Assembly (NCBI GenBank): GCA_018257865.1
Contig: JAEUBA010000142.1
Location: 1 to 46,629, forward strand
Reading direction: 5' to 3'
Length of the DNA stretch: 46,629 nucleotides
DNA from: Stereocaulon alpinum
Lineage: Eukaryota > Ascomycota > Lecanoromycetes > Lecanorales > Stereocaulaceae
A model generated the notes under the pieces. It saw only the letters and a program-made list of their open reading frames with translations, made no database searches and was not told where the DNA came from. Shown piece by piece: positions 24,449-34,853 of this stretch. How positions within the stretch are numbered: position 1 is the first letter of the stretch; each line of letters opens with the position of its first letter. Made by a program: the position numbers and the translations under genes.

Positions 24449-26038
24449 TCAGGCAGGCTTTCGATACACCCCACGAAGAGGCGTTGGCTCGCTGCCGGAA
24501 CTGATCACCCGTTCTCTTCTTGACGAAGTGCGAGAAAGCCCTAGCCCATCTTCTTGACTGTTACTATCTTGCAACAACCTCCCATGGCCCATACTATGAA
24601 TGTCCGCGAAGACCTGTTCACCGATCACGTAAGGCATAGCATGAGGCATGTTGAGGACCTTTCCATTCTGAGCACCTGAAATCCTTGGCTTGTTCTCGTC
24701 CAATGGCTCCAGCCGATGAGGTCTCTTCTTCTGCAGTTTCATCCTTTTGGGAATCCTCCCAGCAGTATCGTTACTCGCCCCCTTGTGCGCCATAGCGGCT
24801 CCGGCTTGCCAGGGTTCACTAGACGCTAGGTCACCGAGCTTGCGAGCCATTCTATGTTTTTGCATGTGCCTAATTCTTGGTAGCACGAGTAAAGCCATGA
24901 TGGTAAGTATGGAAAGAAGAAGCATGCCACAAATAGCCAACAGAAATATCAGCGATCGTTTGGCGACCTCGTTACAGTGGTGGTCAAGATTCGCAACATG
25001 GGGCGTTGTCAGGGTCGATGTGTCCCAACACAACTCACACGTCTTCCTTTCACTTTTCTTTAAGAGCTTTGTTCCATTAATGCACAACTTTTCCTCATCC
25101 TGACCGTCTTCACTACATGCGTGCTTCAAACACCACTGTTTCTCGATCTGCATACTTTGAAGACCGCGGCGACGCAGCGAATATAGCAAATCGATTCCCC
25201 GGTGATCGAAAGAGTCTTCTTGTGCCGCATTCACCTCGCCCGAGTCCTCGGAAGATGTTGCACTCACAGTAGGACGGCGCTTTTTCAAGGGAGTGGCAAG
25301 GTCTTGGACGTCGTCCTGCATGTTCAAATCCTCGACGGTCGTTGTAGAGCTGTCGGAAGGGGAGAATTGTTGCGTCATGAGCGTCCAATGGGTGGTAGGC
25401 GCAGGTATTGGTACAGAATACATTTGAGGTGCCGGCGAGAAGACATTCTGCGTTTGGCGATTGCGCAACCATAGCTTCACACTGGATGCCGGCGCTGGAT
25501 GTATCGCAAAATCGACGCTCTGAAGGTCCTGCTGCTGACGCGAGCGCACAAACCCTTCCGCATGTTTTCGTTCATGAGACGTTGTTAGTGCTCCGACAGC
25601 AATAGCCGACGTTGCAGAGCTTGCTTCTCCAACTGATCTATCACCAGAACCCTTTGGATGAGACCAGCTATCACCGTATTGCACCGCAACTCCAATGCCA
25701 GTAAACAATAGCATTATCAAAATCAATGACATTATAAGCTTCCCCCATGTGCGTTGAGCATACCATAGACCAAACCGGTACCAACGAGATCGTGGCGTTG
25801 GGCGTGCCCATCGAGGCACGTACCTAGGCCACTGAGGAGGGACCGGCCCTTGATGGCCGTGATTATGCTGTCGAGGGTTCGTTGCCGGAGGAGGAAGGCC
25901 GTTCCGATTAATTGTTCCCGTACTTTGCAGGCCTTCCGCGAGTCTCCCCGGGCGGTGCGGCATCATGCTGTCCAACTCCCGCCCGTTTTGTCTGTCCACC
26001 GCGGCAAGTCCACGCTGCGATGGCCCTGCACTCGTCAT
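24449..26038 (-). CDS. Unrecognised membrane protein with two transmembrane segments
   Basis: A single uninterrupted frame of 529 codons from ATG 26038, with no intron needed. Residues 1-98 are Pro/Arg/Gly-rich and lack a signal peptide. TM1 is about 100-120 (LIMSLILIMLLFTGIGVAVQ). A 240-residue Ser/Thr-rich loop ends in a compact region (about 304-357) with six cysteines and an NGT glycosylation sequon. TM2 is about 362-386 (SLIFLLAICGMLLLSILTIM). A 143-residue basic tail completes it. With a cytosolic N-terminus the cysteine-rich loop would be lumenal or extracellular and both tails cytosolic. The even spacing of cysteines just before TM2 suggests disulfides and a small folded domain. I do not know the family and infer no function. 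Confidence 0.75.
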   Translation of the reverse strand: MTSAGPSQRGLAAVDRQNGRELDSMMPHRPGRLAEGLQSTGTINRNGLPPPATNPRQHNHGHQGPVPPQWPRYVPRWARPTPRSRWYRFGLWYAQRTWGKLIMSLILIMLLFTGIGVAVQYGDSWSHPKGSGDRSVGEASSATSAIAVGALTTSHERKHAEGFVRSRQQQDLQSVDFAIHPAPASSVKLWLRNRQTQNVFSPAPQMYSVPIPAPTTHWTLMTQQFSPSDSSTTTVEDLNMQDDVQDLATPLKKRRPTVSATSSEDSGEVNAAQEDSFDHRGIDLLYSLRRRGLQSMQIEKQWCLKHACSEDGQDEEKLCINGTKLLKKSERKTCELCWDTSTLTTPHVANLDHHCNEVAKRSLIFLLAICGMLLLSILTIMALLVLPRIRHMQKHRMARKLGDLASSEPWQAGAAMAHKGASNDTAGRIPKRMKLQKKRPHRLEPLDENKPRISGAQNGKVLNMPHAMPYVIGEQVFADIHSMGHGRLLQDSNSQEDGLGLSRTSSRRERVISSGSEPTPLRGVYRKPA

Positions 26039-26679
26039 GACTGCGTCTTTGAAGATATGATATAGAATCTGTAGCTGTTAATGGAATTGATAATGCGTTA
26101 CGGAGGCTGATGAGAAAGATGCTTAGAACTTGAATACGTTGAGTAATCCAGAGAGGTTGTGGTCTGGTGGGTTTACTTCGCCGCAAGTACGAACAGCTTA
26201 TATCGAGCACTAGCAGCTTAACAAATGCTTTCCTTTATAGGAAAGAACGATCCAGGTCAAAAGCTGGAAAGGGCTTACCGCTTGTACCAAGCACATCAAT
26301 CGTCATTTAAGGACCTTAGCGTAACGATGTTCGCTTGATATCAAAACCTTGCATGAGCCTAGTGTACTTTTTGTAATGATATCGAAAGCTTTGTCCTTGG
26401 CTGCTGTGGTGACGATGAGAGTATAAATGGGGCACGGCGCGATGATAGCCATGGCACGCATGACATCCCGAAGATCATGACAGATCGTTTCTCCTGGTAA
26501 AGCAAACATCTATCAAGTATCGCTCAGAGTAATTCTATGCATAATTCACTAAGGCTGGTGCACAACGTCAGCAAAAACCACAAGCGTACTCTCGTATAGT
26601 AGTACCGGAACTACATAGTCGGACACCGAGGTGAACTTGATCAGGCCAATCAGGCCTGCGAGGAAGGGTCATTCAATCA
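26039..26679. other. Intergenic, two-TM gene promoter and Vps9 3' region
   Basis: About 0.64 kb between two minus-strand genes. It should hold the promoter of the two-TM protein gene and the Vps9 terminator. I see no coding sequence or repeat. Confidence 0.55.
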
Positions 26680-29365
26680 TTAAGAGTTTAGCGCCAGACA
26701 AGCATCGACCGCCAGACCAACCCTATTGAAATGGAATCTCAGTTACGGTAACAAGCGTGAAGAACACCCGTTACTGCTCACCTGCCCTGCTTCTGTCTTA
26801 CAACGTCATCTATTACATCTCGGTCCAAATCCGGAAACATCACAGCCAGTGTTCTAGACAATGTCGTTAGTAAAATGCCCCATGGGCAGCTCAAGTTGAA
26901 CTAACTCTACCACCGTTTTATGCTCCGCTCGCTGTATCCGCTGGGCTTCAGCGGCTTCTGCGCTTGCTTGTCGCGCAGCAGCATCTTCTGCACTGAGTTT
27001 CCTCTCCTGGCTCTGTCTCGGATTGCCAGCGGGACGGGATTCTTCGACAGATCTTCTGGCCTCATGACTATGACGAGGTGGTTGAAACACCGCTGGAGAC
27101 AGCCGCGGTGCTGGGCCTGGCGGATTGGAAGGTCCGCTCTGATTTCTTAGTGGCGCATTGGCTTGATCTTCGGAAAATATTCGTCCTATACTCGACAACG
27201 GTTTCTGTATGGTACGCAGCAGACCGCTTACAGCAGTGCCATCGACCGACCCATCGTTTCCAGGTAACGGTCCCAGAGTATCTCGAGAAGATGTGGATCT
27301 TCTTGGCGTGCTATATTCCGCTTCAATGGAGTTTCGGGGAGTTACCTCTGGTTGACTTAGTCCAGACTTTTCCGAGAACTGAGGATGGAGGGGATTGCGT
27401 GGTGGTGGCTGTGGTGGTGTTGGTGGGGGCATTTCTTCCTTGTGTCGTTCTGCGATAACAGAGACTGCTGCTTCAACATTCTTCTCAAAGTCTTCATCGG
27501 AAATTGTTAAAGAGGTTCGATCGAGGTTTTCGATGAACTGGATCGCACCCATCTAGGGATCGTTAGCTCCACGTCGACCCCACAGAATCAAAATTCGGTA
27601 ACATTACAAGTGATGATAGGTAGTAACCCGCTTCTCCACCAAGTTTGTCTTGATTCCTAAAGCGAAGTATATACTGGACATTGGATACGAGGTGATCTGG
27701 ATTAGCGTGCAGCACGACGTAAATCAGCAGAGGCACAAATGAGTCTGCTGAGGTGTCCGATTGTTTAGAATTGCGCAAGAGGCCTAGAAGATGTCAGTAA
27801 TGTTCTTTGCTCAGTCCGCCAATAGCTTCTCACCAAATATCACCTTACAGCAATTCAAAACACAAATCACCTTATCTCGCGGAGCTCTGTACGTTTTGAT
27901 TTTCAATAGCTCTGTTCGATATTAGAGTCAATATCCATGTAGATATTCACAACCTCTCCATACCTTGCTGAGCCAAAATCAGAAATCGACGTCCGCTATC
28001 ACCAACCGCTGGGATATCAAGATGCTCCTCTTGAACCCAGCCGTATATTCGCACCTTTTGCCCTAAAATTTCATCTCTTTCAATGTCTTCTTGGTGCTGG
28101 CCTCTTCTTCCGGGTCCCATCGTTTTCTCGGTATCCTTCCTCTTGCCCTTGGGCCCTTGAAGTGAAATTGGTGCCGGGATCGCAGGTGAGAATGTCTGAG
28201 AATAGAGCCTATTCATGACCAGCTTCTCCATACCCTCTTTTGCATTGTCGAACTCTGCATCCGAGACCCCTCGCCAAACCTCACATACGGCCATCTTGTT
28301 CGTGATGAATGTCAGAAAATCGTTGATGATCTTCACTTGTTCGTGGACCATCCACTGCTTTTTTCCAAACTCAATTAGAAAAGAGCGGAGAAATTTGGCA
28401 ACAGGGTCTGCTGTTCGGTGACGGAGTTGTTCAAGGAATCGATGGAAATCGAAAGGTAGATCTGGCTCTGGGTCTGGATCCGGTGGAGGAAGCTTGGGTA
28501 GCGACATCGATGAGTTTGGAGAAGAAGGAGTTAGTGGGCCGCCCGCTTGAAGACGGGCAGAATGTGGCAAGCTGGAAGTCCGCGTCGGAGTTGATTCAAA
28601 TGCAGCGTCTGAGGCAGAAGGATCATGGCTTGGCTTCGCATAATCTAGCTTATACGTAGGGACTTCACCTCTGTCTGTAGAATCCGTAGATGGTGGCGGG
28701 CTATCAGGTCTCAATGGCTCTAGGGATGATCGCCTTGGAGGATGTTGAACCGGCGCCTCCAAACGAGCACCCCCAACTTCAAGATTGGAACCTTCCACCT
28801 CGTCGTCCTCGACAGCGTAGTTATGTTCTTCAAATTGATCCATTATACTCTGTATCTCGGATGTCGAGCAGTCCTCGCTCTTGATCTCTTCTCCCACTGA
28901 TGGCCCCCGCGATGGTGAGGATTCTTGTCGTGGAGTCTTAGGTGTGGGATCCAGGTAGATCTCTTCTTTAAGCTCGTCCAGCCCATAAGACCCAGGCCCA
29001 TCCTGCTTCCGAAGAGCTGCTCTCTTACCTAAGTGGGAGTTGTCCGATGGGGTGTGTGGAGATAGGGAAAGTAGATGCGTCTTCCGGTCAAGCTCGGCCA
29101 CTTCATCGTGGCTTCCCTCAACCTCGTTTTCCTGACCTATTGATCGTTTTTGTTGTGTTTCTTCTCCGTGGATGTCAGCCAAAGCGTTGTTCAGCTGGCG
29201 ACTGTCTGCCACGCTTGCCGGTATAGTATCAGGCTTCGAGGCGCCTCTTTGCCCCTGTGTAAGCACTATATTACCAAGTGCAGCTGGACTTTGATCTGTA
29301 GCCTTTGTCTTCTTGCTTGGGTCGGGCGGGTCAAGGGTATTCGTAGAAGGTTCCGGCGAAGACAT
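26680..29365 (-). CDS. VPS9: Vps9-type guanine nucleotide exchange factor with C-terminal CUE domain
   Basis: Exons 29365-27964, 27911-27834, 27783-27608, 27552-26906, 26853-26782 and 26722-26680 join in phase to 805 aa. Residues 1-300 are low-complexity, acidic and Ser/Pro-rich. A helical bundle plus VPS9 domain covers about 310-590: DFHRFLEQLRHR, KIINDFLTFITNKM, VICVLNCCKVIFGLL, SADSFVPLLIYVVLHANP (the DxFxPLL(I/V)Y signature) and GEAGYYLSSLMGAIQFIENLD. A disordered Pro-rich stretch follows. The last 45 residues are a CUE ubiquitin-binding domain with the MFP motif (VMFPDLDRDVIDDVV). Yeast Vps9 activates the Rab5 homologue Vps21 on endosomes, with CUE binding ubiquitin. The two tiny 3' exons are required for CUE: the 52-bp intron 26854-26905 uses GTTAGT with branch TTACTAAC. 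Longer than yeast Vps9 (451 aa) by its N-terminal extension. Confidence 0.93.
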
Positions 29366-29841
29366 AAAGTTGACTGCATTGGAGGAAGAGTATGGGGATT
29401 TCTCGAAGCAGTAAAACTAGGGCTTGAACATTGGGCAGTCCATCGCTGATGATGTGGGGTGATCGACCAGAGTGGATTACAAGATCAAAGCTTTCAATGT
29501 GAGACTGCTGTAGGATAAGTTCAACTGCCGGTACTTTGGGGGCCTTATTCCTACCTTACCTCAATTATAGAGAGCTCGGCAATTAGCCGCCCTCGCCGCA
29601 AAGAGCGGCAATGGTTCAACACGCTCCTCTTCCTCTCAATTGTAAGGTAGTCTCCCTACACAAAGCCGTATACCTGAGCCACTCACTTATAAAGAGATAT
29701 TCTGTGCAGGCTGTGTCTCCTAAGAGCTGAGTCTTGCTTGCTTTAGCACGTGTCACGCCAGAGGCTCGATTCCTCTTTAGCCTTTAGCAGCCCCATTACG
29801 AGACCTTAAGATCCTGTCAGCTGGGCCGCTTACTTTTCGTG
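29366..29841. promoter_or_regulatory. Shared divergent promoter, VPS9 / ASNSD1-like
   Basis: Only 476 bp separates the divergent start codons. A perfect CACGTG E-box lies at 29747-29752, 90 bp before the ASNSD1-like ATG. In yeasts CACGTG is bound by bHLH factors such as Cbf1; use here is inference. Confidence 0.5.
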
Positions 29842-31754
29842 ATGTGCGGTATTTTTATCTCCTTTAGCCACAAAGAGCATGAAGCTCCTAGTGAGAAGCT
29901 TCTAGACGACCTTAGAAAGCGTGGTCCTGATCATGTCGGCATCAAGCCGAGGACTGCCTCTTTGGAGAACACGAATCGATACATGTCGAAGTACCACATT
30001 TGGCATCTCAACTTTGTGTCAACCGTCTTATCACTGCGTGGTGACTGCATAGTACGCCAACCGTTAGAGGATCCAAAGTCTGGCTGCTTACTTTGCTGGA
30101 ACGGCGAAGCATGGAAAATCAATAATAAGATCGTTGAAGGCAATGATGCAGAAGCGGTTTTCAGCCTGTTGCTCAATGCTGCTCAATCTTACAGTATCGA
30201 TGTCAACAATGAGTTTTATTCGGATGATCAATGTGTACAGAACATTTTTAAGGCAATTGCCAGCATTGCTGGGCCATTCGCCTTCGTATTCCTTGACGCG
30301 AAATCTAATCGAATCTTCTACGGACGTGATGCCTTGGGTAGGCGCTCACTATTAACCAAGAGCTATGAGGCGGGGAGCTTCGCTATCGCTAGCGTTTCTG
30401 ATGCAACAGAAAACGATGGCTGGATTGAGGTTGAAGCTGATGGTATAAACATGCTCCACCTTGGAGCAAGTGGTGCTTCTTTGTCTCAGAGATCTGACGG
30501 AATTACACACATTCCATGGGCGATTGGTCTCGAGCCGGACTCGCCTTATACCTTGGTGCAGTCCCTTCTCTTTGACAGCTTTCCCCACTTACTAAGACAT
30601 CGACTACTTGGTGCAGTCCCTTCTCTCTGACATCTTTCCCCACTTACTAAGACATCGACTAACGCCAGACATACCCATTCCCAATTTCGAACAAAGAGTA
30701 CAGCAACAAGGACAACCAAATCCTGGCGCTTGATTCACCGGCGGTGCACCAGCTCTATCAACGCCTTCAATCCTCCCTAGTCGTTCGTACGTTGGAAATC
30801 CCCTGCCCGACCTCCCAAGCAGCTGCTCCAGCTCGCGTAGCCATACTATTCTCGGGCGGTCTTGATTGTACTCTATTAGCTGGTACCATTCACAATATCC
30901 TTCCCAAGTGGCAAGAAATTGATCTTTTGAATGTGGCCTTTGAGAATCCACGAGTAATTCAAGCCGCAGCTACAGCAAAACCCCAAGCCCCTCCAGCAGT
31001 AGACTCAGCCTACGCCCTTTGCCCAGACCGTATCACGGGCCTCTCTTCCTACGCGGAGCTTCTCAGAACGTTCCCAGAGCGAACATGGCGCTTTATATCG
31101 ATCAATGTACCTTATGCGGAGACACAGGCACACCGCCCTAACATAGTATCACTGATCCACCCACATAACACCGAGATGGACCTTTCAATAGCATGTGCGC
31201 TCTACTTTGCAGCTCGCGGCATCGGCTTCACAACAGATACGAACGCTAGCCAAAATAGCCCATACACAACGCCCGCACGAGTTTTGCTCTCGGGTCTTGG
31301 CGCTGACGAGCTGTTCGGTGGCTACACTCGCCATGCCACGGCCTTCGATCGCAGAGGCTACAAAGGCCTCGCAGATGAGCTTGAAATTGACTTCAAAAGG
31401 CTTGGAAAGCGCAATCTTGGCCGTGATGATAGGGTTATATCGCATTGGGGCAAAGAAGTGCGGTATCCTTACTTGGATGAAGACTTAGTAAGCTGGGCTC
31501 TGAGTATTCCCACATGGGAAAAATGTGGGTTTGGGCAAGCCAGCGATGTTGAAGACACGGATACGCCCACGTTGGAGCCAGGCAAAAAGCTGTTGCGATT
31601 GCTGGCGTGGAGGATGGGATTAAAGGGAGCAGCGGCTGAGAAGAAGAGGGCTATTCAGTTTGGGGCGAGGACTGCGAAGATGGAAGCTGGCAAGACGAAA
31701 GGAACCCAGATTTTGTCAACGAATTCATTAAACGAGAAGGTCCCATGGCAGTGA
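29842..31754 (+). CDS. Asparagine synthetase domain-containing protein (ASNSD1 family)
   Basis: Exons 29842-30555 and 30669-31754 give 599 aa. The start MCGIF exposes Cys2, the nucleophile of class II glutamine amidotransferases, so ATG 29842 is certain. The N-terminal domain includes LRKRGPDHVG, LLCWNGEAW and FYGRDALGRRSLL. The C-terminal synthetase-like domain has the PP-loop FSGGLDCT, NTEMDLSIACALYFAARG, LLSGLGADELFGGY and RYPYLDEDLVSWALSIP. Members (yeast YML096W, human ASNSD1) are related to asparagine synthetase, but their reaction is not firmly established. The single intron (30556-30668, 113 bp) carries a 55-bp tandem duplication that copies the donor. Removing the whole 113 bp restores the family frame (PYTL then TYPFPISNKEYS). 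Without splicing the frame stops at 30628-30630. Divergent from VPS9. Confidence 0.92.
30552..30661. repeat. 55-bp tandem duplication inside an intron
   Basis: CTTGGTGCAGTCCCTTCTCT begins both copies, at 30552 and 30607. Each copy ends CATCGACTA. The copies differ at two positions in 55. Each includes the last four exon bases, the GTGCAG donor and the TACTAAG branch-like motif of the ASNSD1-like intron. Only the second is followed by the acceptor CGCCAG. Confidence 0.95.
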
Positions 31755-32310
31755 TGATACCTCAGATACTACTGAGTCACTTGATGCACTGCATATGCCC
31801 ATCATCACAGTGGCTATGAGTTTCTGAGGCCAAAGCGCCCCACGTAACCTGGTCATGAAAGAGAGCGTGGGCAATTAAGGCGTCAAGATGACGATGACGT
31901 GGTAAAGGCAAGTCTGAGTCGAATTTTGTGGGCCTACTTGTCCTCAATGTCATGAGGTTCGTTCCACTTTACTTGCAGAGCAGTAAACAGGTCAGGAAAT
32001 TTAGTATCGACGGATCCTGCTTTCCAATGCTCGGAAATCAATCTCTACCCTTTCTGGAGCGTCTTTTGACGGCCTTGTCCAACCACAAGTTAGCACGGAC
32101 ATCTAGATAGATGGCAGCGACTGTCTGTGTTGTCGTCCGAATACTGTCACTCGTCAATCAATTAGTCCTTTCATTCCGGCGTTCAAGCGGACGGGGTGAT
32201 ACCTTTGATCCGATATTCAAAAGGTGTTGCTGCTCGGTCAAGTCTGCCAGCCAGATGTCTAGCTTTTTCGAAATTTGCTTTGTGACACATCTTCGAGTTG
32301 TTTACAGCTC
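31755..32310. other. Convergent intergenic region
   Basis: About 0.56 kb between the stops of the ASNSD1-like gene and the minus-strand Zn2Cys6 gene. It should contain both 3' UTRs. No other feature is seen. Confidence 0.55.
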
Positions 32311-34853
32311 TCAGCCCCAGTCCATCCAATTGTTTTCTAGGCTTTTCATGAGTTCCGTTTGTCCTTCCTGATTCAGAGTTTGCAGCGGCTGTTGAGGAAT
32401 GTATGGCGCGTGGAGATATTGCGAGTACTGATCCCCAATTGATGAATATTGTCCATACTGTTGCAGGGTCGCCTCGTAGATTGAAGGCTGGAATGCGGGC
32501 AAACTTTGAGGCATCGAACTATACGTCATAATCGGGGCGAAAGCGGCAGTGGTCCGGTAAGTAGGGGCCTGTTGGTTCGCGATGCTTTGATAGCTGCTCG
32601 ATACGGTCGAGTCGGCCAAACTATAATCCGAGAAAGTTGGGGATGGGTGTGGCTTCCGCTGCAACGTATCATATTCTTGTGAATAACCCGCAGGAGAGAA
32701 ACGGGGCGCACTATGGTCAGAGTGCGGCGAAGCGCCTAGTGTACCCGGGCTTGGAAGCTGTGGTGGTGTGAGAGCGTCTTGTAAAGAAGCTGGTGATGTT
32801 TTGTTCGAAGCCGACTCCACCACATATGAAGCCTCGCTGCTGCCATCGTATGCTTTGAGGCATGCGCTGACGAGATTTTGGTAAAGCTCAAGCGCAGACT
32901 CAACTCCCGGCCAGCGCTGAGACGCTAGGCGAATCGATTCTTGAGCCACATCCAAGTTCTCTTGGAGCTCTTTTCTGGGATGCTCTCGGCGGATATCCGG
33001 ATATGAGAGAGCCCAGAGGACCGTGTTTAGCGCCATGAACAAGGTTTGTGTGAATATCCAGGTCAGATCGTTCGATCTGGTGTCGATTTGGTCTTTTTGC
33101 ATGTGTATCAAGAAGATGCATGCGTCAAAACATCTCCGTGCAGCATCTACTGAGGGCGTGGGAACCTGTGGGGATGGCCTGTAAAGGAATACAATCATAG
33201 TGTTGTATCTGCCAATGAACCTATGGCACAATTAGCACAATAATTATGATTAAGTAGATGTCGTTTGATGTCTGCTCGCATAGGAGAGGCGCCACTCGGA
33301 ACGGAAGCCAATGGGGGATCAATAACATCCTTGCTTAGATTGCGCTAGGCTGGATGAATCAGGCTTGGGACGTACCAGGTCTCGCTTATTCCGCTTCCTT
33401 CGTCGTTTCTTGGACTCGAAGACTTCCAGTGTGTGAGTTTGTCCTGCATCTCGACGAACCAGGGATCGTGGTCGGTCGTTGGCTCTGGTCTTTTCTTTAA
33501 GTAGAGCTTACGTCTGATCTCTGCTTGCAGGATTCTCATCTTGAAGAAGTGTATTGCAATTCTTTTCTTTATGCACTGAGGACTTCCTGGAGTGACGCCA
33601 GATTTGGTTATGAAGCGGTCTTCTACGGTTGCGAAAAACCTGACATTGGTATGGTCAAAAGTCGTGCCAAAAGCACTTGGGCGACCAAGACTGTGTGCCA
33701 GCCCGAACTCCATCGACATAATGATGAAGAACAGGCGGCGTCGCATGTCGACTTCGAGCGCGTCGTACCGGGGCTTGTAGTTGTGGACTGGTGCAATACT
33801 GCATTCTTCAGTGATCCCCATCTCCTGACATAGCTTCGCAGCCAAGCCGACGACCCAATATGCAGCTGTACGCGTAGGCGTCAACAGTGAGTACTGGGCA
33901 ATCAAGGCAAAGCATTGCAATGTCCCTAAGTTCATTGGCTTAATGGCCTTCTCAAGGAACGGCAAGGCGGCAAGGTAGAGGGAATCTGCCAGACCAGCAT
34001 ACTGCGTATCGAGCTTCTGCATGCTAATTGCGATAACCATCCGTAGCGTGAAATTCTTATACGGATCGGCCGAGCCATTGTAGACATCCTCAACGACGTC
34101 CTGGAACGAAGGTTCGTGTAATGTGGGATACGTGTACTGGGCCTTTAGGTTGAACTTCTCCACTAGGTGGTTTGTCAATCCGCGGGAGGGTAACTCTGGC
34201 GCAGCCACGTCACTTATCAAGGGATACACTTTGCTGGTTGGCTTCTCTTCCTCTCTTTTGAAACGGTTCTTGATTTGCTGGGCTTTGACTTCCGGAACTA
34301 TCTCCTTAATGCTTTTGGTATCGGAGTTCTGCTTAGCCAATTCCATAACTAAGCGGGTGATCTATGGAGACCGCTTGTCAGACCTCACATTGATCACTAG
34401 CAAATTCAGAAAGGTCTCACTTACAGCTATGCCGCTGGAAGGACCCAGATACCTCGATTCATCGTTCTCTTTCACCCGGACATAACCTCCACTTCGTACC
34501 AAAACTTCTGCATCCGGGGATTCGTACTGCTCCTGCGACAATTGATCGAGCTCTTCCTCCAGTGCTTGTACTTTCTTCTGCAGATGTATAACATATAGTC
34601 GAGAGATAGTCTTGCCTTTAGTTGTATCAAGGTATTCGCAGGTGGAGTTGCTTCGCTCGCACGGACCGCAGCGGGGCAGGCCAGGGTCACACTTTGTTTT
34701 CCTTGACCGACATCTGCAACACGCGGTAAGGGTGTGCGCTTTTGGACTCCCAGCGTCACCAGTCGCTTGATGAGCTTGCTGCCCACCACTCTGAGCCAGC
34801 TCTTCGCGGCTAGCATCTCCCGTGCGCATCGTAAAAGCCTGGGATCGGTCCAT
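32311..34853 (-). CDS. Zn(II)2Cys6 transcription factor with fungal-specific regulatory domain (TF1)
   Basis: Exons 34853-34425, 34361-33376 and 33220-32311 give 774 aa. The binuclear zinc cluster is canonical: Cys 45, 48, 55, 62, 65 and 72 (CCRCRSRKTKCDPGLP then RCGPC). A heptad-like helix follows (residues 88-107), as needed for dimer binding to DNA. The fungal-specific transcription factor domain (about 190-480) shows HLVEKFNLKAQYTYPTLHEP, YWVVGLAAKLCQEMGI, RRRLFFIIMSMEFGLAHSLGRP. The C-terminal 200 residues are rich in Gln, Tyr, Ser and Pro, like an activation domain, and end NNWMDWG. Introns are 63 and 155 bp, both GT-AG. Start: 34853 is the first ATG in frame; the frame extends upstream to a TTG but no further ATG. 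Target genes unknown; the divergent neighbour is a second regulator. Confidence 0.9.

Noticed and set aside
24244..24474. Minus-strand 76-codon frame with a hydrophobic stretch, overlapping the 3' end of the two-TM gene
   Set aside because: It overlaps the longer, well-supported frame in another phase and I found no splice that joins it. The hydrophobic run may be chance.
29741..29790. tRNA-like text (GGCTCGATTCC resembling a B box)
   Set aside because: No matching A box, acceptor stem or cloverleaf could be drawn. I saw no tRNA, rRNA or other RNA gene in the window.
30604..30951. Minus-strand 115-codon frame across the ASNSD1-like intron and second exon
   Set aside because: It is antisense to strongly conserved synthetase-domain coding sequence.
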